A stretch of DNA of 64,000 bases from Dyadobacter sp. 50-39 (GCA_001898145.1 MKSR01000034.1:1-64000), one strand, 5' to 3'; shown: positions 53,658-62,947, counted from the stretch's first letter. Notes: generated by a model from the sequence alone, not told the origin. Made by a program: numbers and translations.

Positions 53658-54713
53658 ATGAAGAAAATATTGATAACAGGCGGCGCCGGTTTCATCGGTT
53701 CGCATGTGGTACGTCGGTTTGTGAAAACTTACCCGTCCTACGAAATCTACAACCTCGATGCATTGACCTATGCAGGTAACCTCGAAAACCTGCGCGACAT
53801 TGACAGCCTTCCGAATTATCATTTCGTGAAGGGCGATATCGTCGATGCTGGATTTGTGGATCAGCTTTTTGCTGAAAACAATTTCGACGGTGTGATCCAC
53901 CTTGCCGCGGAATCGCATGTCGACAGATCTATTTCGGATCCGCTGTCATTTGTGATGACGAATGTCGTCGGAACGGTAAACCTGCTTAATGCAGCCAGAA
54001 AAGCCTGGAAAGAGGATTTGGCCAATCATTTGTTTTACCATGTTTCGACGGACGAAGTTTACGGCGAATTGCACGATCCGTCTGAATTCTTCCTGGAAAC
54101 TACGAAATACGATCCCCGCTCGCCTTACAGCGCATCGAAAGCTTCTTCCGATCATTTTGTACGTGCTTACCACAACACTTACAAAATGCCGGTTTTGATT
54201 TCAAACTGTTCGAACAACTATGGCCCGAACCACTTCCCCGAGAAGCTGATTCCGCTGATGATCCATAACATACTCCATAACAAACCGCTGCCGGTGTATG
54301 GTAAAGGTGAAAACATCAGGGACTGGCTTTTTGTAGAGGACCATGCGCGTGCGATTGATACCATCTTTCACCATGGCCAAAATGGTGAGACCTATAATAT
54401 CGGCGGCCATAACGAGTGGAAAAACATCGACCTTGTGATGCTGCTTTGCAAAACGATGGATGAAAAACTCGGCCGTCCCGAGGGAAGTTCCGAGCAGTTG
54501 ATCCATTATGTGACCGACCGTGCCGGCCATGATCTCAGGTACGCCATTGATGCCACCAAGTTGAAAAACGAGTTGGGCTGGCTTCCTTCTTTGCAGTTCG
54601 CGGAAGGGCTGGAAAAAACCGTGGACTGGTACCTTGCCAATGAAACCTGGCTCGAAAACGTAACATCCGGCGCTTACCAGCATTACTACGAAGAAATGTA
54701 CGAGGGGCGGTAG
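53658..54713 (+). CDS. rfbB: dTDP-glucose 4,6-dehydratase
   Basis: This 351-residue short-chain dehydrogenase-type enzyme performs the second step of dTDP-rhamnose synthesis. It has [15 protein letters not shown] (about 7-21), [14 protein letters not shown], the catalytic HVSTDEVYG and [15 protein letters not shown] (Tyr-x-x-x-Lys), and [16 protein letters not shown]. Length is normal. It is 40 bases after rfbC and 31 before rfbA. Confidence 0.93.
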   Translation: MKKILITGGAGFIGSHVVRRFVKTYPSYEIYNLDALTYAGNLENLRDIDSLPNYHFVKGDIVDAGFVDQLFAENNFDGVIHLAAESHVDRSISDPLSFVMTNVVGTVNLLNAARKAWKEDLANHLFYHVSTDEVYGELHDPSEFFLETTKYDPRSPYSASKASSDHFVRAYHNTYKMPVLISNCSNNYGPNHFPEKLIPLMIHNILHNKPLPVYGKGENIRDWLFVEDHARAIDTIFHHGQNGETYNIGGHNEWKNIDLVMLLCKTMDEKLGRPEGSSEQLIHYVTDRAGHDLRYAIDATKLKNELGWLPSLQFAEGLEKTVDWYLANETWLENVTSGAYQHYYEEMYEGR

Positions 54714-54744
54714 TCCTTCGATCCACCATCCAATCTTCTGTTCA

Positions 54745-55626
54745 ATGAAAGGAATTATCCTCGCCGGCGGCTCAGGCACCCGGCTACATCCGCTGACGCT
54801 CGCTGTAAGCAAGCAATTGATGCCTGTTTACGACAAGCCGATGATCTACTACCCGCTTTCGATTCTGATGCTGGCGGGCATTAGTGAAATACTCATCATC
54901 TCCACGCCGCATGACTTGCCGCATTTCCAGAAACTGCTGGGCGATGGCAGCCGCATTGGCTGCAAGTTCACCTACGCGGTACAACCGACGCCCGACGGCC
55001 TGGCTCAGGCATTCATTATCGGTGAGGAATTTATCGGCAACGACAAGGTAGCATTGATCCTGGGTGACAATATCTTCTATGGCTCAGGCTTGTCGAAGCT
55101 TTTGCAGGCCAACAATGATCCCGAAGGCGGTGTAATTTTCGCCTACCAGGTCCATGATCCCGAACGCTATGGCGTCGTTGATTTTGATCCGGATTTCAAA
55201 GCACTGTCCATTGAAGAAAAGCCGGTGAAACCGAAATCCAATTACGCGGTACCAGGTCTGTATTTCTACGATAATGATGTTGTGGAAATTGCCAAAGCTA
55301 TCAAGCCTTCCCCCCGTGGTGAATACGAGATTACCGACATCAACAAGGTGTACCTTGAAAAAGGCAAGCTGAAAGTCGGCGTGCTGGACCGCGGCACTGC
55401 CTGGCTGGACACCGGAACATTCGAATCGCTGATGCAGGCCGGCCAGTTTGTTCAGGTGATCGAAGAACGGCAGGGTTTGAAAATCGGGTGCATCGAAGAA
55501 GTTGCTTTCCGCATGAATTATATCAACGCAGAAGAGCTGGCCGAAATCGCCCAGCCACTCGTGAAGAGCGGCTACGGGAAGTATTTGCTCCGCCTTTTGC
55601 CAGCAAGCGCTCAACTGTCTGTTTAG
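54745..55626 (+). CDS. rfbA: Glucose-1-phosphate thymidylyltransferase
   Basis: This 293-residue enzyme makes dTDP-glucose, the first step of the rhamnose pathway. The signature [20 protein letters not shown] is at residues 7-26, followed by [45 protein letters not shown] and the C-terminal [17 protein letters not shown]. It ends the long + strand run; an interrupted inverted repeat after it may stop transcription. rfbD is 2.9 kb away. Confidence 0.93.
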   Translation: MKGIILAGGSGTRLHPLTLAVSKQLMPVYDKPMIYYPLSILMLAGISEILIISTPHDLPHFQKLLGDGSRIGCKFTYAVQPTPDGLAQAFIIGEEFIGNDKVALILGDNIFYGSGLSKLLQANNDPEGGVIFAYQVHDPERYGVVDFDPDFKALSIEEKPVKPKSNYAVPGLYFYDNDVVEIAKAIKPSPRGEYEITDINKVYLEKGKLKVGVLDRGTAWLDTGTFESLMQAGQFVQVIEERQGLKIGCIEEVAFRMNYINAEELAEIAQPLVKSGYGKYLLRLLPASAQLSV

Positions 55627-55706
55627 CAATAAATTTCGCCGTCCTGAGGCCGCTTTCCTTCATTTCCAAAGTAATGTGCGCAATCCGGGACGGCGAAAAT
55701 GCTAAA
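55622..55706 (+). terminator. Interrupted inverted repeat after rfbA
   Basis: TTTCGCCGTCC (55634-55644) pairs exactly with GGACGGCGAAA (55688-55698), and outside it TTTAGCA (55622-55628) pairs with TGCTAAA (55700-55706). The two arms are separated by 43 bases. The 5' edge overlaps the rfbA stop codon. It may be a terminator or an RNA stabiliser. Confidence 0.45.
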
Positions 55707-55906
55707 ATTGTATAATAAAGGGAGAAGAGATTATTTCTCAATGAATTTTCAACGATAAACTACTGACAATCTTCTAATTATGGAATCAAACATATTTCGA
55801 TGTTTTGATTTATAAAAGAAATGTCTTAAACTTGTTGACACCATACATGCATTCACCTGTTAGCTCGGGGTAGTATGGACTTCAAAAACACTCAACGTAG
55901 AAATTC

Positions 55907-57277
55907 ATGAAAAATCATTATCCGGGTTTACTGCCCAAGGCACATCTCTGGACAGACGTTGTACTCCTCAATCTGTCATTCTTCTTTGCCTATGTTTTTC
56001 GTTTCGAAGATGGCATATCGACGATTTTTGAGAACCAGTACGTGAATCTTCTACTGGTCGCCAACCTGGTCTGGATCTTCACGATCTATTCACTCAAAAC
56101 TTACCGTTTTACCAGGTTATCCTATCATTTCAATACCCAGATCGGGAATTTCCTGAAAGCAATCACAGTGCATGGTGCATTGATGATGGCATTCCTTTAC
56201 CTGAGCAAGCAGGGCGAGGAATATTCACGCTACCAGTTCCTGATGACTTACGGGCTTTTTCTGACGCTCGCAATCTCTTTCAGAGCCGGTGCAATCCTCT
56301 TTTTGAAACTTTTCCGTCAGGCCGGCTATAACTACAACCGTTACGCGATTGTAGGAAAAGGTGACCTGGCTACGCTGATACGCGAATTCTATGTACAGCA
56401 CAGAGAACTCGGATACCGTTTTTCCGGCGCGGTCGACTTGTCTTCTACGCAGAATTCGGTAGGCGATCTCGAAACCATGGTGAAAGAGAAGAAACTTGAC
56501 TACCTGTACTGCTGCCTTTCCGAAATGAATGACGAGCAGGTTAAGGAGGTTATTCGCATTGGTGAGCGCCAACGCACCCATATTCGCCTTGTTCCGGATT
56601 TCCGGGGCTTTATGACCAACATGGCATCCATCGAGTACCATGACATGTACCCGATCATTCAGATCAACACGAAACCGTTTTCAAGCCTGAATGAGCAGAC
56701 CGTGAAACGCGCATTCGACCTGATATTCTCCGTCATTGTGATGATTCTCGGTGCGCCGGTATTCTTCCTGGTATGGGCAGCGATCAAGATCACATCACCT
56801 GGACCGGTGTTCTTCAAACAGCAGCGTTCAGGCCGTTGGGGAGAGCTTTTCTACATCTACAAATTCCGCAGTATGCGTGTGGATGCCGACAAAATGGGTT
56901 TACAGCATTCAAAAGGTGATGACGATCCGCGTATTACGCCTATTGGCCGCATTCTTCGCAAGTCGCGTCTGGACGAGCTTCCGCAATTTATCAACGTACT
57001 AAAAGGTGAAATGTCCGTAGTAGGTCCGCGCCCGCTATACAAGTATGATGTGGATATGCTCATGGAAGCTGCCCCGCATGACTTCCAGCGCCTGCTGACA
57101 GTGAAACCAGGCATTACTTCCATCGGCCAGATCAATGTAGGCTACGCCGATACGGTAGCGAAAAACGTGGAGCGGTTGAAATATGACCTTCAATACCTTA
57201 AATCATATAGCGTATTTGACGACGTTCAACTTATTTTCAGAACTGTTCAGGTAATGGTTCTTGGACGTGGTCAGTAG
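55907..57277 (+). CDS. wcaJ: Undecaprenyl-phosphate glucose phosphotransferase, WcaJ-like
   Basis: This 456-residue enzyme starts polymer synthesis by moving glucose-1-phosphate to undecaprenyl phosphate. Four or five N-terminal spans are followed by a CoA-binding-like domain (YNRYAIVGKGDLATLIREF at about 144-162). A bacterial sugar transferase domain starts at about 266: KRAFDLIFSVIVMILGAPVF, SPGPVFFKQQRSGRWGELFY, YKFRSMRVDADK, RKSRLDELPQFINVLKGEMS, VGPRP. ACTCAACGT lies about 15 bases before the start. A classic hairpin terminator follows. Confidence 0.9.
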   Translation: MKNHYPGLLPKAHLWTDVVLLNLSFFFAYVFRFEDGISTIFENQYVNLLLVANLVWIFTIYSLKTYRFTRLSYHFNTQIGNFLKAITVHGALMMAFLYLSKQGEEYSRYQFLMTYGLFLTLAISFRAGAILFLKLFRQAGYNYNRYAIVGKGDLATLIREFYVQHRELGYRFSGAVDLSSTQNSVGDLETMVKEKKLDYLYCCLSEMNDEQVKEVIRIGERQRTHIRLVPDFRGFMTNMASIEYHDMYPIIQINTKPFSSLNEQTVKRAFDLIFSVIVMILGAPVFFLVWAAIKITSPGPVFFKQQRSGRWGELFYIYKFRSMRVDADKMGLQHSKGDDDPRITPIGRILRKSRLDELPQFINVLKGEMSVVGPRPLYKYDVDMLMEAAPHDFQRLLTVKPGITSIGQINVGYADTVAKNVERLKYDLQYLKSYSVFDDVQLIFRTVQVMVLGRGQ

Positions 57278-57310
57278 AATTTATCTTACAGTATCCACAA
57301 CCGAAAGTCA

Positions 57311-57340
57311 CGAAAAAGGCGCCAGTTGGCGCCTTTTTCG
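57311..57340 (+). terminator. Rho-independent-type terminator after wcaJ
   Basis: CGAAAAAGGCGCC and GGCGCCTTTTTCG form a perfect 13-bp stem around AGTT. It lies 34 bases after the wcaJ stop, with T-rich sequence in and after the 3' arm. Confidence 0.85.
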
Positions 57341-57402
57341 TTTTAGCTCTATTCTAAATGCTTCATATTTCCTTCTCACTTTTTTATATGTAGTATAAAT
57401 TC

Positions 57403-57410
57403 TAATTTTG
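57403..57410 (+). promoter_or_regulatory. Candidate -7 box before the small T9SS gene
   Basis: TAATTTTG fits the Bacteroidetes -7 element and is 45 bases before the chosen start (57455); a T-rich run sits near -33. It lies between the wcaJ terminator and the gene, where a promoter is expected. Confidence 0.35.
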
Positions 57411-57454
57411 TGTAACACAATATGTTACTCAGGTTAGAATTTATAAGGAGGAAG

Positions 57455-58435
57455 ATGAGAAGGGTTTTACGATTTTCAGGAGCATTGTGTTTGCTCGTTG
57501 CTACATTACCGGATTTGCAGGCGCAACGGCGCAAGCTATTTACAGACAGGGTTGCATTCGGCAGGATAACCTACGCGAGCACCCTGGTGGTAAATGGCAG
57601 TATGGTCGATGGTTATGTGAAAGTGAAGGGAAGCAGCCGGTTCATTTTCCCGGTCAGCGATAACTCGGTGTACCGCCCTTTCGCAGCGACCGCTGATGGC
57701 ACTATGGGCGCCTACTTTTCGGCTAACCCCGGCATAGCCGTTACCACCAGCCATAAAGGCGGCAATTATCCTCCGCTTCCAACCGGAGCCCCGTTTTCCG
57801 TGAACAGCAAGGATAGTAATGTCGGCAAAGTCTCACCGCAGGAGTACTGGGACATCAATGGCGCAACAGCGACTAAAATCACATTATCGTGGTTTCTGGA
57901 AAGCGCAATGTCATCGCTTGCGCCGGGAGGTAACCTCAACAAAGTTTACATTGTGGGCTGGAACGGCTCGAAATGGGTCAAAATCCCGTCGGTAGTCGAT
58001 GCGGTATCGCTCTGGGGCGGCGCCAGTAATCTGAGCTCGGGATCAATGACTACCGTTTCTCCGATAGTACCCAACACCTACCTGGCCTACACTTTCGGGG
58101 CAGACCTTTCCTCTGCGCGCGAAATAGCGGCGGGCGCCGATAGCGCACTGGTAGCCAGGGATGCAGGCGAAATCTTGAAACCATTTGATAGCTCCGCTGA
58201 TGAAGTCGAAGCGGTGGTATACCCGAATCCGGCAAGAGACCGGATTTTCATCCGCTATGGACGCAAGATAAAACAGGTATCGGTGTGGGATGTGAACGGT
58301 CGCCGTATCCTGAATGTGAGTCGCGGTTATGAAAATGGAATCGATGTGCGAGGCGTTCGGCCGGGAATGTATGTTGTCAATGTGGAAGACGAGAGAGGGG
58401 GAACCACATCACGGAAAATAATAATCAACAAATAA
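57455..58435 (+). CDS. Secreted T9SS protein sharing a domain with the repeat protein
   Basis: This protein of about 326 residues starts at ATG 57455, preceded by an AAGGAGGA ribosome site; the ATG at 57422 gives eleven extra residues before the signal peptide. The signal is cut near LQAQ. The mature N-terminal domain (MVDGYVKVKGSSRFIFPV, MGAYFSANPG, EYWDINGA, and VGWNGSKWVKIPSVVDAV) matches that of the 1036-residue protein at 16987. The C-terminus is a T9SS type A sorting domain (AVVYPNPARDRIFI, then MYVVNVEDERG). Function is unknown. It stands inside the capsule locus with its own terminator upstream. Confidence 0.78.
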   Translation: MRRVLRFSGALCLLVATLPDLQAQRRKLFTDRVAFGRITYASTLVVNGSMVDGYVKVKGSSRFIFPVSDNSVYRPFAATADGTMGAYFSANPGIAVTTSHKGGNYPPLPTGAPFSVNSKDSNVGKVSPQEYWDINGATATKITLSWFLESAMSSLAPGGNLNKVYIVGWNGSKWVKIPSVVDAVSLWGGASNLSSGSMTTVSPIVPNTYLAYTFGADLSSAREIAAGADSALVARDAGEILKPFDSSADEVEAVVYPNPARDRIFIRYGRKIKQVSVWDVNGRRILNVSRGYENGIDVRGVRPGMYVVNVEDERGGTTSRKIIINK

Positions 58436-58493
58436 TACGCCCTTCCCTGAGGCTTTGATTAACTTTGCAACTAACGCATTTTAAAAATACTCA

Positions 58494-59354
58494 ATGAAAA
58501 TAGTTGTTTTAGGTGCCTCAGGCCAGCTGGGAAGCTGCCTTAAAAAAGTCTCAACGGAACGTAATCTCACCGACATCTCCTTCCCTTCCGAAGAAAACGC
58601 AAACATTCTCGATAAAGATTTACTCGACCAGTTATTCACAGCTGAGAAGCCTCAGTTTGTGATCAACTGCGCAGCTTACACGGCGGTTGACAAAGCCGAG
58701 GATGATGTAGACACCTGCCGGAAGGTTAACCGCGATGGCGCCGCGTACATAGCAGAAGCTTGCAAGAACCATCAGGCGACGCTCATCCATGTTTCCACCG
58801 ACTTTGTTTTCAAGGGAGACGTGCCCAAGCTGCTTTCAGAAACCGATGCGGCAGAACCGGAAAACATTTACGGGTTGACCAAACTTGAAGGCGAAGCGGC
58901 CATTGCAGAAATCCTGCCCGCGCATTACACACTTCGCACAAGCTGGTTGTATTCCGAGTTTGGCAATAATTTTGTTAAAACAATGCTCCGCCTGGGCCGC
59001 GAGCGCGAGCAGCTGGGTGTGATTATCGACCAGGCAGGCTCCCCTACTTACGCGATCGACCTGGCCAATGCGATACTGGACATTATCGAGTCTGATAACA
59101 AATCTTACGGCATCTACCATTACAGCAATGAAGGCGTTACTTCCTGGTATGATTTCGCCAAAGCCGTTTTTGATCTGAGCGCAACAAGCGTAAAGCTCAA
59201 TCCGGTCAAAACTTCCGAGTACGTGACCCGCGCGGTTCGGCCGGCTTATTCTGTCATGGACAAGTCCAAGATCAAAAGCACATTCGGCATTGAGATTCCC
59301 TACTGGCGCGACAGCCTGGCCGTTTGTACGGAGAGGATCCTGGCTAACGGCTGA
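58494..59354 (+). CDS. rfbD: dTDP-4-dehydrorhamnose reductase
   Basis: This 286-residue reductase performs the last step of dTDP-L-rhamnose synthesis. It has VVLGASGQLGSCLKK (about 4-18), VINCAAYTAVDKAEDD, VSTDFVFKGD, YGLTKLEGEAAI (Tyr-x-x-x-Lys) and the C-terminal TRAVRPAYSVMDKSKIKSTF. It is split from rfbC-B-A by wcaJ and the T9SS gene. Its 3' end overlaps the convergent wzi-like gene by 11 bases. Confidence 0.92.
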   Translation: MKIVVLGASGQLGSCLKKVSTERNLTDISFPSEENANILDKDLLDQLFTAEKPQFVINCAAYTAVDKAEDDVDTCRKVNRDGAAYIAEACKNHQATLIHVSTDFVFKGDVPKLLSETDAAEPENIYGLTKLEGEAAIAEILPAHYTLRTSWLYSEFGNNFVKTMLRLGREREQLGVIIDQAGSPTYAIDLANAILDIIESDNKSYGIYHYSNEGVTSWYDFAKAVFDLSATSVKLNPVKTSEYVTRAVRPAYSVMDKSKIKSTFGIEIPYWRDSLAVCTERILANG

Positions 59355-60855
59355 CTTTGAAATGGAAGTCTTTCCGGATAGACAGCATTAGACCTGCCGC
59401 CGGATCGAACAGCTTACCCCGGTCGACAGACAATGCCACCTGAACAGTTGATCCGCCCAGAAAACTGGTCTGCTTCGCCAGCGCGAGCAGACCAGAAAAT
59501 TGATATACCGTCTCCCGAAACGGCTGGTCATAAGTTCCCTGATTGCTCGAAAAAGAGAGCTTGGTTTTCCAATGGATTCTTTGAAGCGAACCCTTCATGC
59601 CCAGATGCGTAACCCAAACGCGGTTGTTGTTGGTGAAAAAATCTGCATACAAAGGCCAGTTATTTTCTGTCGCAGCGGTGATAAACGGCGTTCCGATCCC
59701 TCTTCCAAAATACGACCATCCATCCCGCACCTGACCGTTGTTGAAATAGTCATCTTTTCCGCGAATCCCGTTCGCATTCGTAGTCTCGGTGCCGCCCTGA
59801 CTTTTCGTATATAATAATTCCAAAGTCAGCTTGTCAAGCGAAAAGCTGGCCGGTTCTGTATGTTTGAAATTGAACACAAGTCCATTCAGCCCATCTTTGA
59901 TGTTGTTCAGATAAAACAGTGAGCCGTCTTCGACCAGGTTCTGCCTGTAAAGAAAGATATTGACATTTGGCAGGTCAAACTCGATACCCGCATCCAGACT
60001 GGCGACGTGATTGCCGATCCGGTTTGTCCGGTCAAAATTTGAAAGCTCTGTTTTGTTTTTCGGCTTCAATCCGGTAATCACATACCAATAATAGCCCAGT
60101 CCGTTGGGCATCTGCCCGTTTTCCGTAAAATAAGGTGATTTTCCACCCCATTGAACCGCGTGATTAAATCCGCCATATAGCTTAACCTTTCCCGACGGCC
60201 TTCCAAGCCGGACGAATAGCGCCTTATTGTGCAATTTAAGATGGCTGGTGATTGGCCTGCTATTTTCAAAGATTCCGTCCGAGTAGAAACCTTTGAAATA
60301 AAGAAAATTCTTGATCAGCGGCTTGTATTCAGCAAAGCCCAGCTGAATTTTGGGAATAGGAAGCGCATTTCCCGACCACATGTACGCCCCCGAGCCAAGT
60401 TCATCATCGTTGAATCCTGCATATTGTTTGAACCTGCCCACAGTAAACTGAAATCCTTTGAAGTCGATTCCGGCGTAGGCCTGCGGAAGCAGTACCTTGC
60501 TGTGTTTGCTGACATTGCCAACCACTTCCACGCCATATACGTAGGTCCAGTTCTTTTTTGCCAGCGTATCACGGGAGAATGGCTGCCTTCCGGTTATGCC
60601 GGCCCGGAGACTTCCCGCCTGGCCGGTCATGGAAACTACGCCCCATTGGTTTGCATGAAACCAGAACGGAGTGCGCGAGCTGGTCGATCCGTATCCGGCC
60701 ACTTCGACCCAGGCCTGGGTATGCCCGGCAGCCGAACTGGTATCCTGCCCAGCAACCGGATGTAAAAGGCCCACGGCAATAACCACCAATACGATATAGA
60801 ACAGTTTTGTGCAGCGAGTGGGAAAAGCCTCAGAGCTTGTGTAGATCTGGATCAT
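59344..60855 (-). CDS. Second Wzi-like capsule assembly protein
   Basis: This 503-residue protein has a signal peptide, preceded by about 15 polar residues (a later start is possible) and cut near VAGQ. Wzi landmarks match the copy at 50380: TPFWFHANQWGVVSMTG, FTVGRFKQYAGF, GNALPIPKIQLGFAEYK, LYGGFNHAVQWGGK and DYFNNGQVRDGWSYFGRG. It is on the - strand, convergent with rfbD, so it is regulated apart from the main locus. It may serve a second polymer or a different growth state. Confidence 0.82.
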   Translation of the reverse strand: MIQIYTSSEAFPTRCTKLFYIVLVVIAVGLLHPVAGQDTSSAAGHTQAWVEVAGYGSTSSRTPFWFHANQWGVVSMTGQAGSLRAGITGRQPFSRDTLAKKNWTYVYGVEVVGNVSKHSKVLLPQAYAGIDFKGFQFTVGRFKQYAGFNDDELGSGAYMWSGNALPIPKIQLGFAEYKPLIKNFLYFKGFYSDGIFENSRPITSHLKLHNKALFVRLGRPSGKVKLYGGFNHAVQWGGKSPYFTENGQMPNGLGYYWYVITGLKPKNKTELSNFDRTNRIGNHVASLDAGIEFDLPNVNIFLYRQNLVEDGSLFYLNNIKDGLNGLVFNFKHTEPASFSLDKLTLELLYTKSQGGTETTNANGIRGKDDYFNNGQVRDGWSYFGRGIGTPFITAATENNWPLYADFFTNNNRVWVTHLGMKGSLQRIHWKTKLSFSSNQGTYDQPFRETVYQFSGLLALAKQTSFLGGSTVQVALSVDRGKLFDPAAGLMLSIRKDFHFKVSR

Positions 60856-61082
60856 TATAGCGCAATAACGTTGATAAGAGTTTACCCACTAAAAATAGTA
60901 TTTAAATCCTGCCTATTCTATCATTTATGATAAATTAGCAGTCCTGAGCCGTTACACATATACCCGCCGTTAACGCTTCGTTAACATTTTTACATGCTAA
61001 AAGTCAATCAAAACCGTTCTACTTTTGCTTGTGGCAGAATACCCGGCCATTTTTTTGAGTACTAAACCTTTCGACCCGAACG

Positions 61083-61226
61083 ATGATCATAAAAGAAGAT
61101 AGCTCGCAGGACCGCGACGGGCTGCCCCCATTTGTCAATAGCTGGAAACAGCTTTACATTCTGCTGATCGGCATGCTCGCATTGCAAATTGTCCTCTTCT
61201 ATTTATTTATGACCCGTTTTCAATGA
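61083..61226 (+). CDS. 47-residue membrane microprotein coupled to symporter
   Basis: This short gene codes for a polar N-terminus (MIIKEDSSQDRDGLPPFVN), a segment SWKQLYILLIG, and one hydrophobic helix (about 24-43) ending MTRFQ. Its stop overlaps the next start as ATGA (61223-61226), so the symporter is probably translated by re-initiation after it. Small single-span proteins of this kind occur before some sodium:solute symporters as accessory subunits; whether this one is such a subunit is inference. Confidence 0.68.
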   Translation: MIIKEDSSQDRDGLPPFVNSWKQLYILLIGMLALQIVLFYLFMTRFQ

Positions 61227-62920
61227 GCACACTCGACTGGACTGTTCTTTCGCTTACCCTTTTATTTGTAGTACTGTACGGAATCTATCGCAGCCGTGAG
61301 AAGCATACGATGGATTCATTCCTGCTGGCCGGGCAGTCGATGCCGTGGTACCATGTGACCCTGTCGCTGATGGCCACCCAGGCCAGCGCCATCACTTTCC
61401 TTTCTGCTCCCGGACAGGCCTATACCGACGGGATGCGGTTTGTCCAGTTCTATTTCGGCCTGCCGCTTGCCATGGTGGTACTTTGCGTGACATTTGTTCC
61501 CAAATTTGGAAAGCTGAAAATATTCACCGCTTATGAATTTCTGGAAGGGCGCTTTGATCTGCGCACGCGCGCGCTGACCGCATTTCTTTTCCTATTGCAG
61601 CGCGGCCTGTCCACAGGCCTGTCCATTTATGCGCCTTCCCTGATCCTTTCGGCCATTCTGGGCTGGGACATTACCTGGACCAACATCATTTCCGGAGGCG
61701 TGGTCATACTTTATACAACTCTTGGCGGCTCGCGGGCGGTTTCCCACACGCATTTACAACAGATGGGCATTATCACCATCGGGATGGTGGTGGCTGGCGT
61801 GATGGTGGTAAAGCTGCTTCCCGATCAGGTCTCTTTCACCGACGCGCTGCATGTGGCCGGCAAGATGGGCAAGGTTAATCTGATCGATTTTACATTTGAC
61901 CTTAACAACAGGTATAATGTCTGGTCTGGCCTGATCGGCGGCTTCTTTTTGCAGCTCTCCTATTTTGGTACGGATCAGTCGCAGGTCGGGCGGTTTCTGA
62001 CGGGCAGCTCCCAGGGCCAAAGCAAGCTCGGGCTAGCCATGAACGGGCTTTTGAAAATCCCGATGCAGTTTCTGATCCTTTTGGTGGGCGTGCTGGTATT
62101 TGCATTCTATCAGTTTACCACTCCCCCGCTTTTCTTTAATCAAACCGCCGTCGATCGGGTCAAATCCGGCCCATACTCGGCTGAATATGCAGCGCTTGAA
62201 AAACAGCATGATCAGATCCAGTCCGTCAAGCGGCCGCAGGTTATGGCCCTTACCGAGGCGATCCGTAAAGATGACCAGCAGGCAATCTCCGCATCACGGG
62301 CCGTTTTGGCAGAGCTGGAAGGCAAAGTAAAAGATGTCCGAAAACAAGCTGCCGGTGTGCTTTCAAAGGCCAGTGGCGGGGAAACCAACGACGTAAACTA
62401 TATTTTCCTTCGGTTTGTGATCGACTACCTTCCCGCAGGTATGGTGGGCCTTTTGATTGCAGTGATCCTGCTGGCCTCGATGGGTTCGGTGGCTGCCGCC
62501 TACAATTCGCTGGCCTCATGCACGATAATCGACATTTATAAGCGGATCATCCGTAAAGACGAAGACGGACGCAACTACGTGGCAGCCTCCCGCTGGGCAA
62601 CCTTCTTTTGGGGAGTATTCTGTATTGCTGTCGCGCAATACGCCTCCCGGCTGGGCAGTATGATCGAGGCCGTCAATATCCTGGGCTCACTGTTTTACGG
62701 TACGATCCTTGGGATTTTCTTGGTCGCATTCTACTTCAAAAGCATTGGCAGCCGCGCGGTTTTCTGGGGAAGCATCATCGGTGAGCTATTTGTGATCGCA
62801 AGCTATGTGATCGATCTGACCGCATTTCTTTGGCTGAACCTGATTGGCTGCGCGCTGGTGATCCTGTTTGCCTGGCTCATTCAGAAACTTTGGCCCGAAC
62901 GCCAGGTAGCCAACCGTTAA
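61223..62920 (+). CDS. Sodium:solute symporter (SSS family)
   Basis: This 565-residue transporter has about 13 spans. It has SREKHTMDSFLLAGQSMPWY near the start, TQASAITFLSAPGQAYTDG, YEFLEGRFDLRTRALTAFLF, and FFLQLSYFGTDQSQVGRFLT in the middle, typical of Bacteroidota SSS proteins. A polar helical insertion at about 310-395 (LEKQHDQIQSVKRPQVMALT and on) sits between spans and looks like a coiled coil. The substrate (a sugar, sialic acid or other organic acid) cannot be told from sequence. Its start overlaps the microprotein stop; a strong hairpin follows. Confidence 0.87.
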   Translation: MSTLDWTVLSLTLLFVVLYGIYRSREKHTMDSFLLAGQSMPWYHVTLSLMATQASAITFLSAPGQAYTDGMRFVQFYFGLPLAMVVLCVTFVPKFGKLKIFTAYEFLEGRFDLRTRALTAFLFLLQRGLSTGLSIYAPSLILSAILGWDITWTNIISGGVVILYTTLGGSRAVSHTHLQQMGIITIGMVVAGVMVVKLLPDQVSFTDALHVAGKMGKVNLIDFTFDLNNRYNVWSGLIGGFFLQLSYFGTDQSQVGRFLTGSSQGQSKLGLAMNGLLKIPMQFLILLVGVLVFAFYQFTTPPLFFNQTAVDRVKSGPYSAEYAALEKQHDQIQSVKRPQVMALTEAIRKDDQQAISASRAVLAELEGKVKDVRKQAAGVLSKASGGETNDVNYIFLRFVIDYLPAGMVGLLIAVILLASMGSVAAAYNSLASCTIIDIYKRIIRKDEDGRNYVAASRWATFFWGVFCIAVAQYASRLGSMIEAVNILGSLFYGTILGIFLVAFYFKSIGSRAVFWGSIIGELFVIASYVIDLTAFLWLNLIGCALVILFAWLIQKLWPERQVANR

Positions 62921-62922
62921 GT

Positions 62923-62947
62923 GCTATGCGTAAAAATTACGCATAGC
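62923..62947 (+). terminator. Hairpin terminator after symporter gene
   Basis: GCTATGCGTAA (62923-62933) and TTACGCATAGC (62937-62947) form a perfect 11-bp stem with an AAA loop, two bases after the stop. No T run follows, so it may also work for transcripts from the other side. Confidence 0.7.
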
